Source: JAVVRI01 sp036654795 (lineage in GTDB: Bacteria; Bacteroidota; Bacteroidia; Bacteroidales; Tannerellaceae). From it: DNA of 23,555 nt. The notes under the pieces were generated by a model. That model had not been told where the DNA came from. It ran no database searches and saw only the letters and a list, made by a program, of their open reading frames with translations. Below, one piece after another: positions 7,272 through 17,072 of this stretch (within the stretch, counting starts at the first letter, position 1; each line of letters opens with the position of its first letter). The stretch lies in assembly GCA_036654795.1 (NCBI GenBank), contig JAVVRI010000016.1, forward strand, positions 1 to 23,555. The letters run 5' to 3'. A program made the position numbers and the translations under genes.

Positions 7272-10200
7272 ATGAGAAGCAAAACTATTTTAATCGCTAT
7301 TCTGCTGTTCTCTGTTAATTTGTATTCCTGGTCTTCATTCAGGAAAAATGTCCCTCAAACACTTGTCCAGCCTTCGGGCGAGACGATTCATGTTTTCGCC
7401 TCCGGTGATGAGTTTCATAACTGGCTCCACAACGAGAAGGGACAAACAATCGTGCAAGACCCAAAAAGCGGATATTATGTATATGCAAAGTCTGTGGGAG
7501 AAGAACTAACGCCTACCTCGTTGATCGTCAAAGATAAGGAGATGGCTCCTTCCTCCATACCACCAGGCTTGAATATTTCCGCAGCAGCTTATCAGCGAAA
7601 AGTACAGGTCTTGCAAAGCCGGCAAATACCGATTCGGAAGAAGGGTGATGAAAGTTCTTTGAGAAGCACCTCGACGAATCAGGGTAAATGTACGAATTTA
7701 GTCGTTTTAATCGGATTCAGCGATGTGGTGAAGATGGACTATACGCACGAACAGATTGACAGCATATACAATCACCCGACGGCTTGGAGCGTGAGAACTA
7801 ATTATTTGGCAGACTCGTACGGAAAAATGACGGTGGAATCGCCCGTATTCCCCCAATCGAGCAATGTATATATAGATAGCCATCCACGTAGCTATTACAG
7901 CCCATACAATGCGGTAGGCAATCCAGAAGGCTACAAAGATGATGAAGAAAGTAATAAAAGGGAGTATGAATTGGTTGCTGCAGCTTTGGCGAAAGCGGCA
8001 AGAGATATTCCCTCGAATATGAATATGGATCAGGATGGGGATGGCTATGTCGATAATGTAACCATCCTTTTTGCCAGCGAACCAAATGGATGGAGCTCGT
8101 TGCTTTGGGGGCATGCTACGCTTTATGCGGGAAAGCCAGAGGTCTTGATAAATGGGAAAAAAGTAAGCCGTTACAATTTCCTTCNNNNNNNNNNGATTAT
8201 TCGTTAGGGTCTACTACTGCTCATGAGATAGGGCATTCATTCGGTTATCCCGACTTGTATCATTATACATTTGACGGATTTGAGCCGGTGGGAAAATGGG
8301 ACATGCAATCGGAGAATAGAGGTCATCATGGAGCCTATATGAAATATATATATGGAGGTTGGGTCAGCAATTTGCCTATGTTGTCGAAGCCGGGTGTTTA
8401 TACCTTGAATCCGCTCAACTCGCGGACGGAAGAGAAGGTAGGCTATATGATACCTTCACCGAACTCGCCTACGGAATTCTTTGTGGTTGAGTATAGGAAG
8501 CCGGATCCTCTTATCGAAAATCATTTCGAGGACGATGGTTTGCTCTTATACCGGATCAACCCAACCAGTACAGGAAACGATGACGGAGGTTGGGGAGACT
8601 TTAAGGATGAGATCTATATATTCCGGCAGGGAGGATCACTCGTGAGAAACGGCGATATTAATTTAGCCCAGCAACCCGCCTCCGGCATCTCGGATATATC
8701 CCGAAACCGTCTTTTCCTGTCGGATGCGAAGGATGGTGGCATAAGTATCTCGGAGATAAAGAAAGAGAACGGGCAGTTGAGCTTTAAATTGGATTTTACA
8801 TCGAAGCCTTATATGAACGTGACGCAAAAGGCTAAGATAATAGCCGCAGCGGGTGGACGAGAGGTTTGGCCTGTAATGTCTAACACAGCGGGATGGAAAG
8901 CAAAGTCTTCCGAGAAGTGGATAACGGCGTCTGTCGATGCCATGTCGGGAGAGATCCGGTTGGATGTGGAGAGTAATACAGGCTCCCCCCGGTTGGCTAC
9001 GATACAAGTGGAAGCGGAAGGTGTACCCGTTACAAACTATTACTTGGCGCAAAAATCTCCGGATCCGGAAGTTGAGTTGTTGTTTTTGGTAGATAAAGAT
9101 CCAATCATCCCAATCGGGAACTACGCCGGTGCTAAGCGTAGTTTGCATGTAATAGGTGAAAACTATAGTGCAAACGTATTGGATGCATCTGGAAAAACCC
9201 ATTCGCAGATTTTCTCAGCTGTGGAGGTGGATAAAAGTAGCTTCTTATTTATCAGAGACGCTATCGAACCCGCGACTAAAGTTGAAGGAAAGCTTGTTTT
9301 GACCACAAATGGAAAGAACCCGATCCGGATTGAACGCCCAGTAGAAGTGCTTTCCCAGCATCTCTCGTTCTCGAAAAATAGCGTTCAGTTCTTGGCTACC
9401 GATAAGCGGACACAAGAGGTTGAGATAGAAAGTTCCTCGGTTTATGAGCTTGATGGCACGATTCCGGGCTGGTTAACCGTACAGAAAAGTAATGATCAAC
9501 GATCGCTGACATTTAAGGCAGAAGACAATCTCTCTCCGAATACCCGGATAGCTCAGTTTTGTGTCCACGCCGGCTTGTTGTCTAAACCAATCGTAATCAG
9601 CCAAAGGTCTCTTATTCCTGATTTCTATTTTCTGAAATGCCCGCCCATAAGGAGTGGAGAAGGCACGTCTACTGTCTGGGAATATAAGACGAACGCGGAT
9701 AACATCAAGTTTAAGTATGCTTGGGGAAAAGAAGACTTGTCTTTTGTCCATGATCCGACAAGCCGCACATTGACATTCACCCCCGACAAGCCAGCTTCTG
9801 TTGGCGTGGATTTGAAGATTAGCCTGAATGATCACTCATTCATCAAACATATTGGGTCAGAGGATAATTCCGATTTATACCAAGAGAGTTCTATGAATAG
9901 TCTTCCTCCCGAAAAGAACAACTCTACTTTCATGACGGTTAGTGATCGTTTTTTAACCGATCATCCTGATTTGCATGTGCCGGGATTGAAAATTGAACCG
10001 GTAAATGAACCGAATGCGAATGTGTATTGTTTGACGACGACAGAGACAAACTATTCTTTATTTCCCAGAAAATATGCTGCGCCAATCACAATAAGTCAAG
10101 ACCCCACAATCCTTTTAAAGGAATTGTCGTATATGACCATCCCCACCGATCCCTATTCAACTAAACCTGTCGACTATTCTTTTAAAAACTTCTATATGAT

Positions 10201-10942
10201 AGATAAGCTTACTTGCGATCAACCTTGGGTGGAATGGGATATGAAAGAAGATGGATTCAGTGTCCGCAGAATCGGATATAACGGAGCTTTGTCTCGCAAC
10301 GCGATTATTACACTGCATGCGGGTGCATATACGTATCCGGTTCAATATACGGAAGAGGGATCTTCCACGGATCCTTATTTATATCTTCCATTATCAGAGG
10401 TCACAGCTTCATCTGATTTTCAAGATATGCAGGTGCCGGTAAGTACATCAAAGTATGCAGACCTAACGTGCACCTTGTCGGGTGAAACGCAAGGTATCTC
10501 TGTAGAGGTAGAACCTGATGAATATGATGAGGAATGGCATTATATGGGGCATGTCTGGATCGTACAAGACACCCTGATATCCAAAAACAAAGAGCAAACG
10601 TTTACTTTACACATGCAAATCGGGAATCAAAAGAGGGATTTCACCGTGCATACGAAAAAGGAAATGTCAGGGCAATATGATCCTCTTCCGAATGAGAATA
10701 TACAAACGGATACACAATCGTCTGTCAATCTATTCTTGTCGGATGGTATCGTGCGGATAGATTCTCCTTACTCAATTACGGATGTTACCGTATATGGTGC
10801 GAGCGGTCAAACGCTGGCACGACAAGGAAAAGGAAAAGAAAATGACAGTGTCGATATTTCGGCATTGCCTGTCGGTGTTTATTTCGTAAAAGTGAGAACA
10901 GAGCAAGGCACAACCGTACAAAAGATAGTAAAACCGTTGTAA
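7272..10942 (+). CDS. Secreted M6-family metalloprotease with BACON-like domains (interrupted by assembly gap)
   Basis: A signal peptide opens the protein (MRSKTILIAILLFSVNLYSW). The M6 peptidase domain contains a DxDxDG calcium-type loop (NMDQDGDGYVDN, about residues 250-262) and, after the gap, the zinc motif HEIGHSFGYPDLY and a Met-turn candidate in VGKWDMQSE. Two BACON-like beta domains follow (roughly bases 8815-9055 and 9360-9600), then further beta-rich sequence. The C-terminus (from about 10735) ends in LPVGVYFVKV...VQKIVKPL, like type A sorting domains of type IX secretion. It should be a zinc protease acting outside the cell or on its surface. The two halves read in different frames only because ten Ns were inserted; one frame is restored if the true gap length leaves remainder 2 on division by 3. 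At about 1220 residues it is long for M6. It is more A/T-rich than the genes that follow. Confidence 0.85.
8185..8194. other. Assembly gap (10 Ns) inside the M6 protease gene
   Basis: Ten Ns replace unknown sequence between ...VSRYNFL and DYSLGSTTAHEIGH. The reading frame changes across them from codons starting at multiples of 3 to codons starting one base earlier. Family spacing suggests that the missing stretch is short. Confidence 0.99.
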
Positions 10943-10995
10943 GAACGTTGATCGCATATTTGAAAACTTTGTAAACAAAATAACAACTATTCATA

Positions 10996-13900
10996 ATGAA
11001 AAAGATTTATATCACGCTGTGCCTTCTGACCATTGCCCTATTTCAGGCATCTGCCGCTTCCACATATAAAGAGACCCGAACGGTTGTGTTTACGCCGGCT
11101 AAAGGAGAGGTTTCCTACCTTTTGATGCCGAATAAAAGCATTACGCAAACAGTCAAGCTAGGCGATGCGACGTCTCCGACCCGCAAGTTTCTCCGCGTGA
11201 TAGGAGGAGTAAAAATGCCCGTTCCGTTTCAAGCAAGGGGCGAAGAGATGTTCCGCCGTGCCGAATACTTCATTGACGACAATCTGGATTCGGTAATTGT
11301 AAAGAAAGACCGCTATTCGCTCTATTTCAAGGGAGAAGACAATAACTTCGAACGACATGCCTACTACCGGATAGCAGGCAACCTCCTGCAATCCGGCGAA
11401 CTGACTGTAAGTTTGCCTATCGTAAAGAAGAACGCACTGTCCATCTCCGACGGAGGCGATTTTGGTGTGGGAATTGAACTATTCTACAAGAAACCGGGAC
11501 GGCATGCCGACGACATCTACGATCGTCCGGATTCGTTGCTCTGTATGTCCATCCCCTCCGGTTCAGGCAAGTACCTGCCAGTAGTGAAAACCTTCGTCCT
11601 GCCGGACAATGTGGCTTGTGCACTCCTACGAATAGGAGGCACCCACTTTAGCGGGGAATGTTGGGTAGAGGCGCCCCGCCTCACACAGAGAGGAAAAGCC
11701 ATCTGTACAATCCCTTTCTGTAAATTTGCACAAAAAGAAAATAGCCAAAACTACTGGATAGGTTGCAACCTCTCCACCCGCAGCTGGCCAAAGTGGAAAC
11801 TGGAATACAACGGACAGACCGTCTTCGAGGGAAACATGTTCGACCGCTCTTCCAATGTGGCCGATTTCTACCTTCCGCTACCTGCCTCACTCAGCGGTGA
11901 GGGCGAAATGAAACTAACCTTACTAAAAGAAGATCACCGCGCTGCCTACCCATACGAACTCCGCGGATTGGAGATTATAGAAGAGACAGCTCGCGACTTC
12001 GAAGTGATCTCCGTTCCCCGTTACGTAACAAAAGGGGCTACTTTCGGCCTACTGATAGAGACCAACAAGCCCGACGTACGTCTGAGGATAAACGCCTCCG
12101 CCCCCCTACTCCCCCTTACACAGGAAATGATATTTACCGAAACAGGTCTGCATGTTGTACAACTCCGCGCCGAAGCTAACGCCAACGCCATATCGATAGA
12201 AGTGGCAGACGAAAACCGCACCGAACAGCTGCAAGTAGAGCAGATTATCGACAAAGAACCAGAACAGATCTACGTCTCTTCCGGCGACGAAATCTATATA
12301 GACAAAGAATATGGTCCTTACGATTACTTCTTCAAATGGTATTTGTCCAACCGCGTCGGAAACTGGTATCAGTTCCGCCCCTCCTATCAGTGGAGCGGCT
12401 TCAGAGTGGCAAATACCGAAGTGATCAGCCATTACGCCCAGCTGCTCGACCAGCTAAAAGTACCCTATGCTTGGCAAGTAGAAGGACGCACCTTGGCCGC
12501 CAAGCGAATTAATCCGGACATTGCCACCCTCTCCACCCCAATGTTTCGTGGCAAGCAAGCACACGAGAACGATGGCGGTTACTATTATTGGGGGCACTTC
12601 AAGTATCAAGGCGTCTTCTCAGACATGGCCGCTCGCAACCGTCCCTATGGAGGCATCTTTGCCAAACACCGACCCATCTATACCGACCATGGCACGTTTA
12701 TCCATTACGACCCGCAAGGGGTGAAGGATATGGCTGACGGAGCACGCACTCTGACCTCCAATTTCCGCTATTCGAAAGGGGAGAGTACCCGCCACACCGG
12801 TCCATCTACGCTTTTCCGCTACCTATATCAAGCAGGTTACGACTGGCTGGGAGCCGAACAGATGTACGGTCCGGAGGAGACTATCCTCTCCTCTCTACGA
12901 GGTGCTTCACGCGCTTACAGCAAACCGCTCTATGGTTCACTCCATGCCATGCAGTGGGGATCGGGCCCCTTCACTGACCCCAAGCACTCCCTCCGTCTGT
13001 ATATGTCACTGGCCGTAGCCTACATGCATGGCTCCTCGCACATCAATACGGAAGAGGCTTTATGGACGGACGAGTTTATGAACGACCGCTACTCCCCGTC
13101 CGGCAAAGAGCACCTCTACGCACAGCACCAAGTACTCGACTTTGTAGAGACGCACTCTCGCCGCGGTGAGCTGACAAGTAACATCGCCATCATACAAGGA
13201 CGCAACGATGGCTGGAAATCCTTTGGACGCGGTAGCCTCTGGTCTCAAGAGGGCGACAAATGGAAGTTCAACAAAGCGTGCGAAAGCTTCGATTTGATGC
13301 GCGTATTCTATCCCGATAACATCCTTGACGGATGCGCTCCGGAAGGCTGGTTTACCTCTACGCCTTACGGCATAGTGGACTTGTTGCCCGTGGAAGCCCC
13401 ACTAGACGTGATGAACCGATACAAAGCAATGATTTTCCTTGGATGGAACAGTTACGACGAGGGAGACTTCATCCGCATCCGCGACTATGTATTCAACGGG
13501 GGTACCCTCTTGCTATCCGCCGCCCATCTGAACGCCGGCTTACAGCCGGACGAACCAGTCGCCTTCCCGACCAACGATGCACTGATACGAGAGATGCTAG
13601 GCGATGGCTATCAGAAGCTGACTAAGGAGACGGAAATAGCCTTTGGTTCCGGACGAATCGTCTATTTTCCACAGAAGGCATACCCTGCCGAAGAGTTGCT
13701 GACTACCCCCTACGAAGCAACGATGAAGCAGATTGCCACAACCTCCGTTGCCGGAGAATCGCAGAGAGGCTGGATCAAAGCGGCTCCCTCAATCGGCTTC
13801 GCCGTATGGGACAGTAGCGACCGCCGCACCATCTACCTATTAAATACAGACTGGATGAGCGAGCAGGAACAGCAAACTACCTCCTTACTGTACAATGGTA

Positions 13901-14142
13901 AAAAATTCCCTATCACTGTACGCCGCTACCACACAGAGACGGTTCATTGCGCTAAAGAACTGGCCGTCATGCCAGATAGTAACACAACAGACATTCTCAA
14001 CATCAAGAAAACGAAAAAGGGATGGCTCGTGACAGTGCAGAATACTGTAACGGAAACAATCCGCTGCATGAATGCCTCTACCGGCACAAGCCAAACGTAC
14101 AGACTGGACACTCCGGGCATACACCACGTAAGTGTAGAATAA
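10996..14142 (+). CDS. Large secreted protein with glycoside-hydrolase-like (GH42-like) architecture, family unknown
   Basis: This 1048-residue protein has a Sec signal peptide (MKKIYITLCLLTIALFQASA). Residues about 25-430 are beta-rich. About 440-700 looks like a TIM-barrel region, with GAEQMYG (Glu621) and SHINTEEALW (Glu686/Glu687) as candidate acid/base and nucleophile. About 710-900 resembles the class I glutamine-amidotransferase-like domain of GH42 beta-galactosidases, with YKAMIFLGWNSYDE followed by VFNGGTLLLSAAHL. The last 130 residues are again beta-rich. I do not recognise the family; a role in glycan breakdown is inferred from the layout alone. No clear promoter lies in the 53 bp after the protease gene, so the two may be co-transcribed. 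Its G+C content is visibly higher than that of the protease gene. The stop is only 5 bp from the stop of the convergent exporter operon. Confidence 0.7.
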   Translation: MKKIYITLCLLTIALFQASAASTYKETRTVVFTPAKGEVSYLLMPNKSITQTVKLGDATSPTRKFLRVIGGVKMPVPFQARGEEMFRRAEYFIDDNLDSVIVKKDRYSLYFKGEDNNFERHAYYRIAGNLLQSGELTVSLPIVKKNALSISDGGDFGVGIELFYKKPGRHADDIYDRPDSLLCMSIPSGSGKYLPVVKTFVLPDNVACALLRIGGTHFSGECWVEAPRLTQRGKAICTIPFCKFAQKENSQNYWIGCNLSTRSWPKWKLEYNGQTVFEGNMFDRSSNVADFYLPLPASLSGEGEMKLTLLKEDHRAAYPYELRGLEIIEETARDFEVISVPRYVTKGATFGLLIETNKPDVRLRINASAPLLPLTQEMIFTETGLHVVQLRAEANANAISIEVADENRTEQLQVEQIIDKEPEQIYVSSGDEIYIDKEYGPYDYFFKWYLSNRVGNWYQFRPSYQWSGFRVANTEVISHYAQLLDQLKVPYAWQVEGRTLAAKRINPDIATLSTPMFRGKQAHENDGGYYYWGHFKYQGVFSDMAARNRPYGGIFAKHRPIYTDHGTFIHYDPQGVKDMADGARTLTSNFRYSKGESTRHTGPSTLFRYLYQAGYDWLGAEQMYGPEETILSSLRGASRAYSKPLYGSLHAMQWGSGPFTDPKHSLRLYMSLAVAYMHGSSHINTEEALWTDEFMNDRYSPSGKEHLYAQHQVLDFVETHSRRGELTSNIAIIQGRNDGWKSFGRGSLWSQEGDKWKFNKACESFDLMRVFYPDNILDGCAPEGWFTSTPYGIVDLLPVEAPLDVMNRYKAMIFLGWNSYDEGDFIRIRDYVFNGGTLLLSAAHLNAGLQPDEPVAFPTNDALIREMLGDGYQKLTKETEIAFGSGRIVYFPQKAYPAEELLTTPYEATMKQIATTSVAGESQRGWIKAAPSIGFAVWDSSDRRTIYLLNTDWMSEQEQQTTSLLYNGKKFPITVRRYHTETVHCAKELAVMPDSNTTDILNIKKTKKGWLVTVQNTVTETIRCMNASTGTSQTYRLDTPGIHHVSVE

Positions 14143-14147
14143 CCGAA

Positions 14148-15242
14148 TCAGTTCTTCCTATATCCTACCACCGCCAGCACATTAAAAAAGACGGCAAAAA
14201 GGCAGACGGCACCGAAATGACCCAGTAAGTCGGCAAAGCCGCTCCCCTTTAGGTAGACCATGCGCATCACCTCTACCGCATAGCGGATAGGATTGAGGAA
14301 TGTCAACCGTTGCGCCCACTCAGGCATACTGCTGATGGGGGTAAAAAGTCCACTCATCAAGATAAAGATGATGAAGAAAAAGAAAACCGTAAACATGGCC
14401 TGTTGCTGCGTGGAGGAGATGGAGGAAATAGCCAGCCCGAACCCCGTAAAAGCAATCAAATAAACAGCGGCAAATAGGTAGATCACCCCAAAGCTCCCCA
14501 CCGGGAGCAACCCATATACTGCCCAAGCAATCAGCGCTCCAATGGTCAGCAGTTCAAAGCCGATCATCCAAAACGGGATCAGCTTCGAGAGCAGGAAGAG
14601 AGACTTTGGCACAGGCGACACATTGATCTGCTCAATCGTCCCCTTCTCCTTTTCGCTCACCACATTGAGGGCGGAAAGGAAGCCACCGATGATGGTCAAT
14701 AAGAAGACCATGATACCGGGCACCATGTAACTCTTATAATTCAGATGAGGGTTGAATAGGTTCGTCGCCTCCACCTTTGCACACATCATACCACCCGCCG
14801 ACACCGACACCGGAGAAAATTGCAGCAGGATGTTGGAAAGGTAGGAGCTAGCCAAGCCCCCCTTCGTACCGTTCACAGCGTTAGAGGCGATCAGCACCTC
14901 AGCGTGCCCTTCACGTCCTAACTGTTCCTCGTAGTTATGGGGGATCTCAAGGATCAGATCGGCAGCATCGTTTTCGATAGAGGCAAGCGCCTCCTCATAG
15001 GTGGCCGAGCGGTCAGTCAGGCGGAAGTAGCCGGAGGCCGTCACTTGCTCAATCAATCGCCGGGAGGTGGCGGAATGGTCGCCATCTACAACACTTAGGT
15101 TGATGTTGTGCATTTCGAAATTCGCCGCAAAGGGCAATAGGATGAGCTGGATCACCGGCACCAGAAAGATGATCTTTGGCATAAAGCGGTCACGGCGGAT
15201 CTGCTTGAACTCCTTCTCTAATAAATAGAATAACGTCATCAT
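14148..15242 (-). CDS. ABC-2 permease, YbhR-like, second membrane subunit of the exporter
   Basis: This 364-residue inner-membrane protein has one N-terminal membrane segment (about 24-42), a large periplasmic domain (about 45-165) and a C-terminal cluster of five segments (about 170-360). This is the ABC-2 type exporter fold shared with YbhR and YhhJ. The cytoplasmic coupling stretch reads NVVSEKEKGTIEQINVSPVPKSLFL, equivalent to the KEKGTxE motif of the family. It should pair with the permease encoded immediately upstream to form the membrane pore, driven by the two ATPases. Its ATG directly follows the stop of that permease with no spacer, so the two are translationally coupled. It is the last gene of the operon; no terminator hairpin follows before the convergent gene. 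The transported compound is unknown. Confidence 0.9.
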   Translation of the reverse strand: MMTLFYLLEKEFKQIRRDRFMPKIIFLVPVIQLILLPFAANFEMHNINLSVVDGDHSATSRRLIEQVTASGYFRLTDRSATYEEALASIENDAADLILEIPHNYEEQLGREGHAEVLIASNAVNGTKGGLASSYLSNILLQFSPVSVSAGGMMCAKVEATNLFNPHLNYKSYMVPGIMVFLLTIIGGFLSALNVVSEKEKGTIEQINVSPVPKSLFLLSKLIPFWMIGFELLTIGALIAWAVYGLLPVGSFGVIYLFAAVYLIAFTGFGLAISSISSTQQQAMFTVFFFFIIFILMSGLFTPISSMPEWAQRLTFLNPIRYAVEVMRMVYLKGSGFADLLGHFGAVCLFAVFFNVLAVVGYRKN

Positions 15243-16331
15243 CTACAATCTTATTTTAAAGCGTTTGACACCAAGCGTAACGAACACAATCGCCATAAGC
15301 AGAAGTATGGCCACCTCGCCCAAGATGTCTCTGAGCGGCAACCCCTTTATCATCACATCCTTCACCGCAATGATATACCATTTAGCGGGGATGATGTTCG
15401 AGAGTCCTTGCAACACCGTCGGCATGTTCTCAACAGGAAACACCATGCTACTAAGCAACATGGTGGGAAGCATCAACGCCACCCCGCTAATCAGCATCGC
15501 CGCCTGTTGCGTGTTGACAATGGTGGAGATAAACAGTCCCAAGCAGAGCGACACCAGCGCATATAGCACCGACAGTCCAACCAACACCGCCAAACTACCT
15601 ACAATCGGTACCTCAAGCAGATAATAAGAGAGTAAAAGAATCGTCGCAATATTTACCATACTGAGCAGCAAGTAGGGGATCGCCTTGGCGAGCAGAATAT
15701 AGATTGGCTTCAAGGGGGAGACAAGCAATACCTCCATCGTCCCCATCTCCTTCTCCTTCACGATGCCGACGGAGGTCATCATGGCGCAAATCAACATCAG
15801 AATCAGTCCCATCACACCGGGCACGAAGTTATAACTGCCCTTCATCTGCGGGTTGTAAAGCAGTTTGATGACGGGGACGGTGCGCCCCGCCCCGACAGCA
15901 TTTGTCGGCAGAGCGGATTGCCCCGTTAGGATGGCAGTAGCGTAAGCCGTCAACTGCGTAGCCTCGTTCGGATCGGTGGCATCTGCCAAGATCTGAATTG
16001 AGGCATCGGGCGTAGCAGCGTATTGGGGAGGAAAGACGATAACCAGCCGCACTTTACTCCGACGGAATAAGATCTGCGCCTCCTTCAGCGAAGACACTTC
16101 GGAATAAAGATCGAAATACTCACTCGCTTCCAGTCGGGCGGAGAGCTTCTGCGTCACCTCATCCCGACTCAGGTCAAGAATCGCAATCGGGACGCGCTTA
16201 ATCTCCGTCGTGATGGCGTAACCAAAGAGCAAGATGAGCAGGACAGGCATCACCAGCAGGATCATCATCGTACGCCGGTCGCGCAAGATGTGGTACATTT
16301 CTTTTATTATGAAGGATCTGAATTGTTTCAT
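15243..16331 (-). CDS. ABC-2 permease, YbhS-like, first membrane subunit of the exporter
   Basis: This 362-residue inner-membrane protein has the same fold as its downstream neighbour. An amphipathic start (FIIKEMYHILRDRRTMMILLVMP) leads into membrane segment 1. A periplasmic domain follows (about residues 42-170), then five membrane segments. The motif GIVKEKEMGTMEVLLVSPLKP matches the coupling region of ABC-2 exporters. It most resembles YbhS. Together with the YbhR-like protein it would form a heterodimeric channel that delivers substrate to the periplasmic adaptor. The start codon is 6 bp after the stop of the second ATPase gene, which supports a single transcript. Confidence 0.9.
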   Translation of the reverse strand: MKQFRSFIIKEMYHILRDRRTMMILLVMPVLLILLFGYAITTEIKRVPIAILDLSRDEVTQKLSARLEASEYFDLYSEVSSLKEAQILFRRSKVRLVIVFPPQYAATPDASIQILADATDPNEATQLTAYATAILTGQSALPTNAVGAGRTVPVIKLLYNPQMKGSYNFVPGVMGLILMLICAMMTSVGIVKEKEMGTMEVLLVSPLKPIYILLAKAIPYLLLSMVNIATILLLSYYLLEVPIVGSLAVLVGLSVLYALVSLCLGLFISTIVNTQQAAMLISGVALMLPTMLLSSMVFPVENMPTVLQGLSNIIPAKWYIIAVKDVMIKGLPLRDILGEVAILLLMAIVFVTLGVKRFKIRL

Positions 16332-16337
16332 TGTTCG

Positions 16338-17072
16338 TTAGTCTCCTCTCGTTGCTTTGCGTGCCAAGGCACTAAATACTTCGTTCATTGTGGCGGCTTG
16401 GTGAGTCGCTTTGAGGGCGGTCGGCGTGTCGAGTGCCTCGATGCGACCGTCCACCATGATGGAGACGCGGTCGCAATACTCCGCCTCGTCCATGTAATGC
16501 GTCGTAGCGAATACCGTGATGCCGCGCGCTGCCGCTGCGTAGATCAACTCCCAGAACTGACGACGGGTAACGGGGTCTACTCCGCCAGTCGGTTCATCCA
16601 GAAAGACTACCTTCGGCTCGTGTAGGATGGCAACAGAGAAGGCCAACTTCTGCTTCCAGCCAAGCGGGAGAGCATCAACCAACGTGTTACGTTCCCGCTC
16701 CAAGTCGAGTACCGCCAGTAGCTCGTCCGTCTTAGCCGCCAACTGGCGGGCGGAAAGTCCATAGATGCCACCAAAAAGGCGGATATTCTCCCACACCCTC
16801 AAGTCGCCGTAAAGTGAAAACTTCTGGCTCATATAGCCGATGTTACGCTTAATCGACTCTGTTTCCCGATAGACATCATAGCCTGCTACCTGCGCCATGC
16901 CGCTCGTTGGCTTCGACAATCCGCAGAGCATGCGCATAGCGGTCGTCTTGCCCGCACCGTTTGCACCGAGGAAACCGAATATCTCCCCTTCATTTACGCT
17001 GAAGCTGATACCGTCCACTGCCGTAAAGCTGCCGAAGCGTTTCGTCAGCCCGACCGTTTCGATTACTTGCAT
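16338..17072 (-). CDS. ABC exporter ATPase 2 (equivalent to the second half of YbhF)
   Basis: This 244-residue ATPase subunit has Walker A GANGAGKTT (36-44), a Q-loop glutamine (Gln83 in YMSQKF), Walker B VVFLDE with catalytic Glu160, and an H-loop histidine (His192 in TTHYMDEAEYC). The signature, normally LSGGQ, is LPLGW (135-139). It therefore keeps all its own nucleotide-side residues but offers a degenerate signature to its partner. The start codon overlaps the end of the ATPase 1 gene by 10 bp, which indicates translational coupling and heterodimer formation. In E. coli YbhF the two equivalent domains are fused on one chain, and I recall a similar LPLG signature there. Confidence 0.92.
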   Translation of the reverse strand: MQVIETVGLTKRFGSFTAVDGISFSVNEGEIFGFLGANGAGKTTAMRMLCGLSKPTSGMAQVAGYDVYRETESIKRNIGYMSQKFSLYGDLRVWENIRLFGGIYGLSARQLAAKTDELLAVLDLERERNTLVDALPLGWKQKLAFSVAILHEPKVVFLDEPTGGVDPVTRRQFWELIYAAAARGITVFATTHYMDEAEYCDRVSIMVDGRIEALDTPTALKATHQAATMNEVFSALARKATRGD

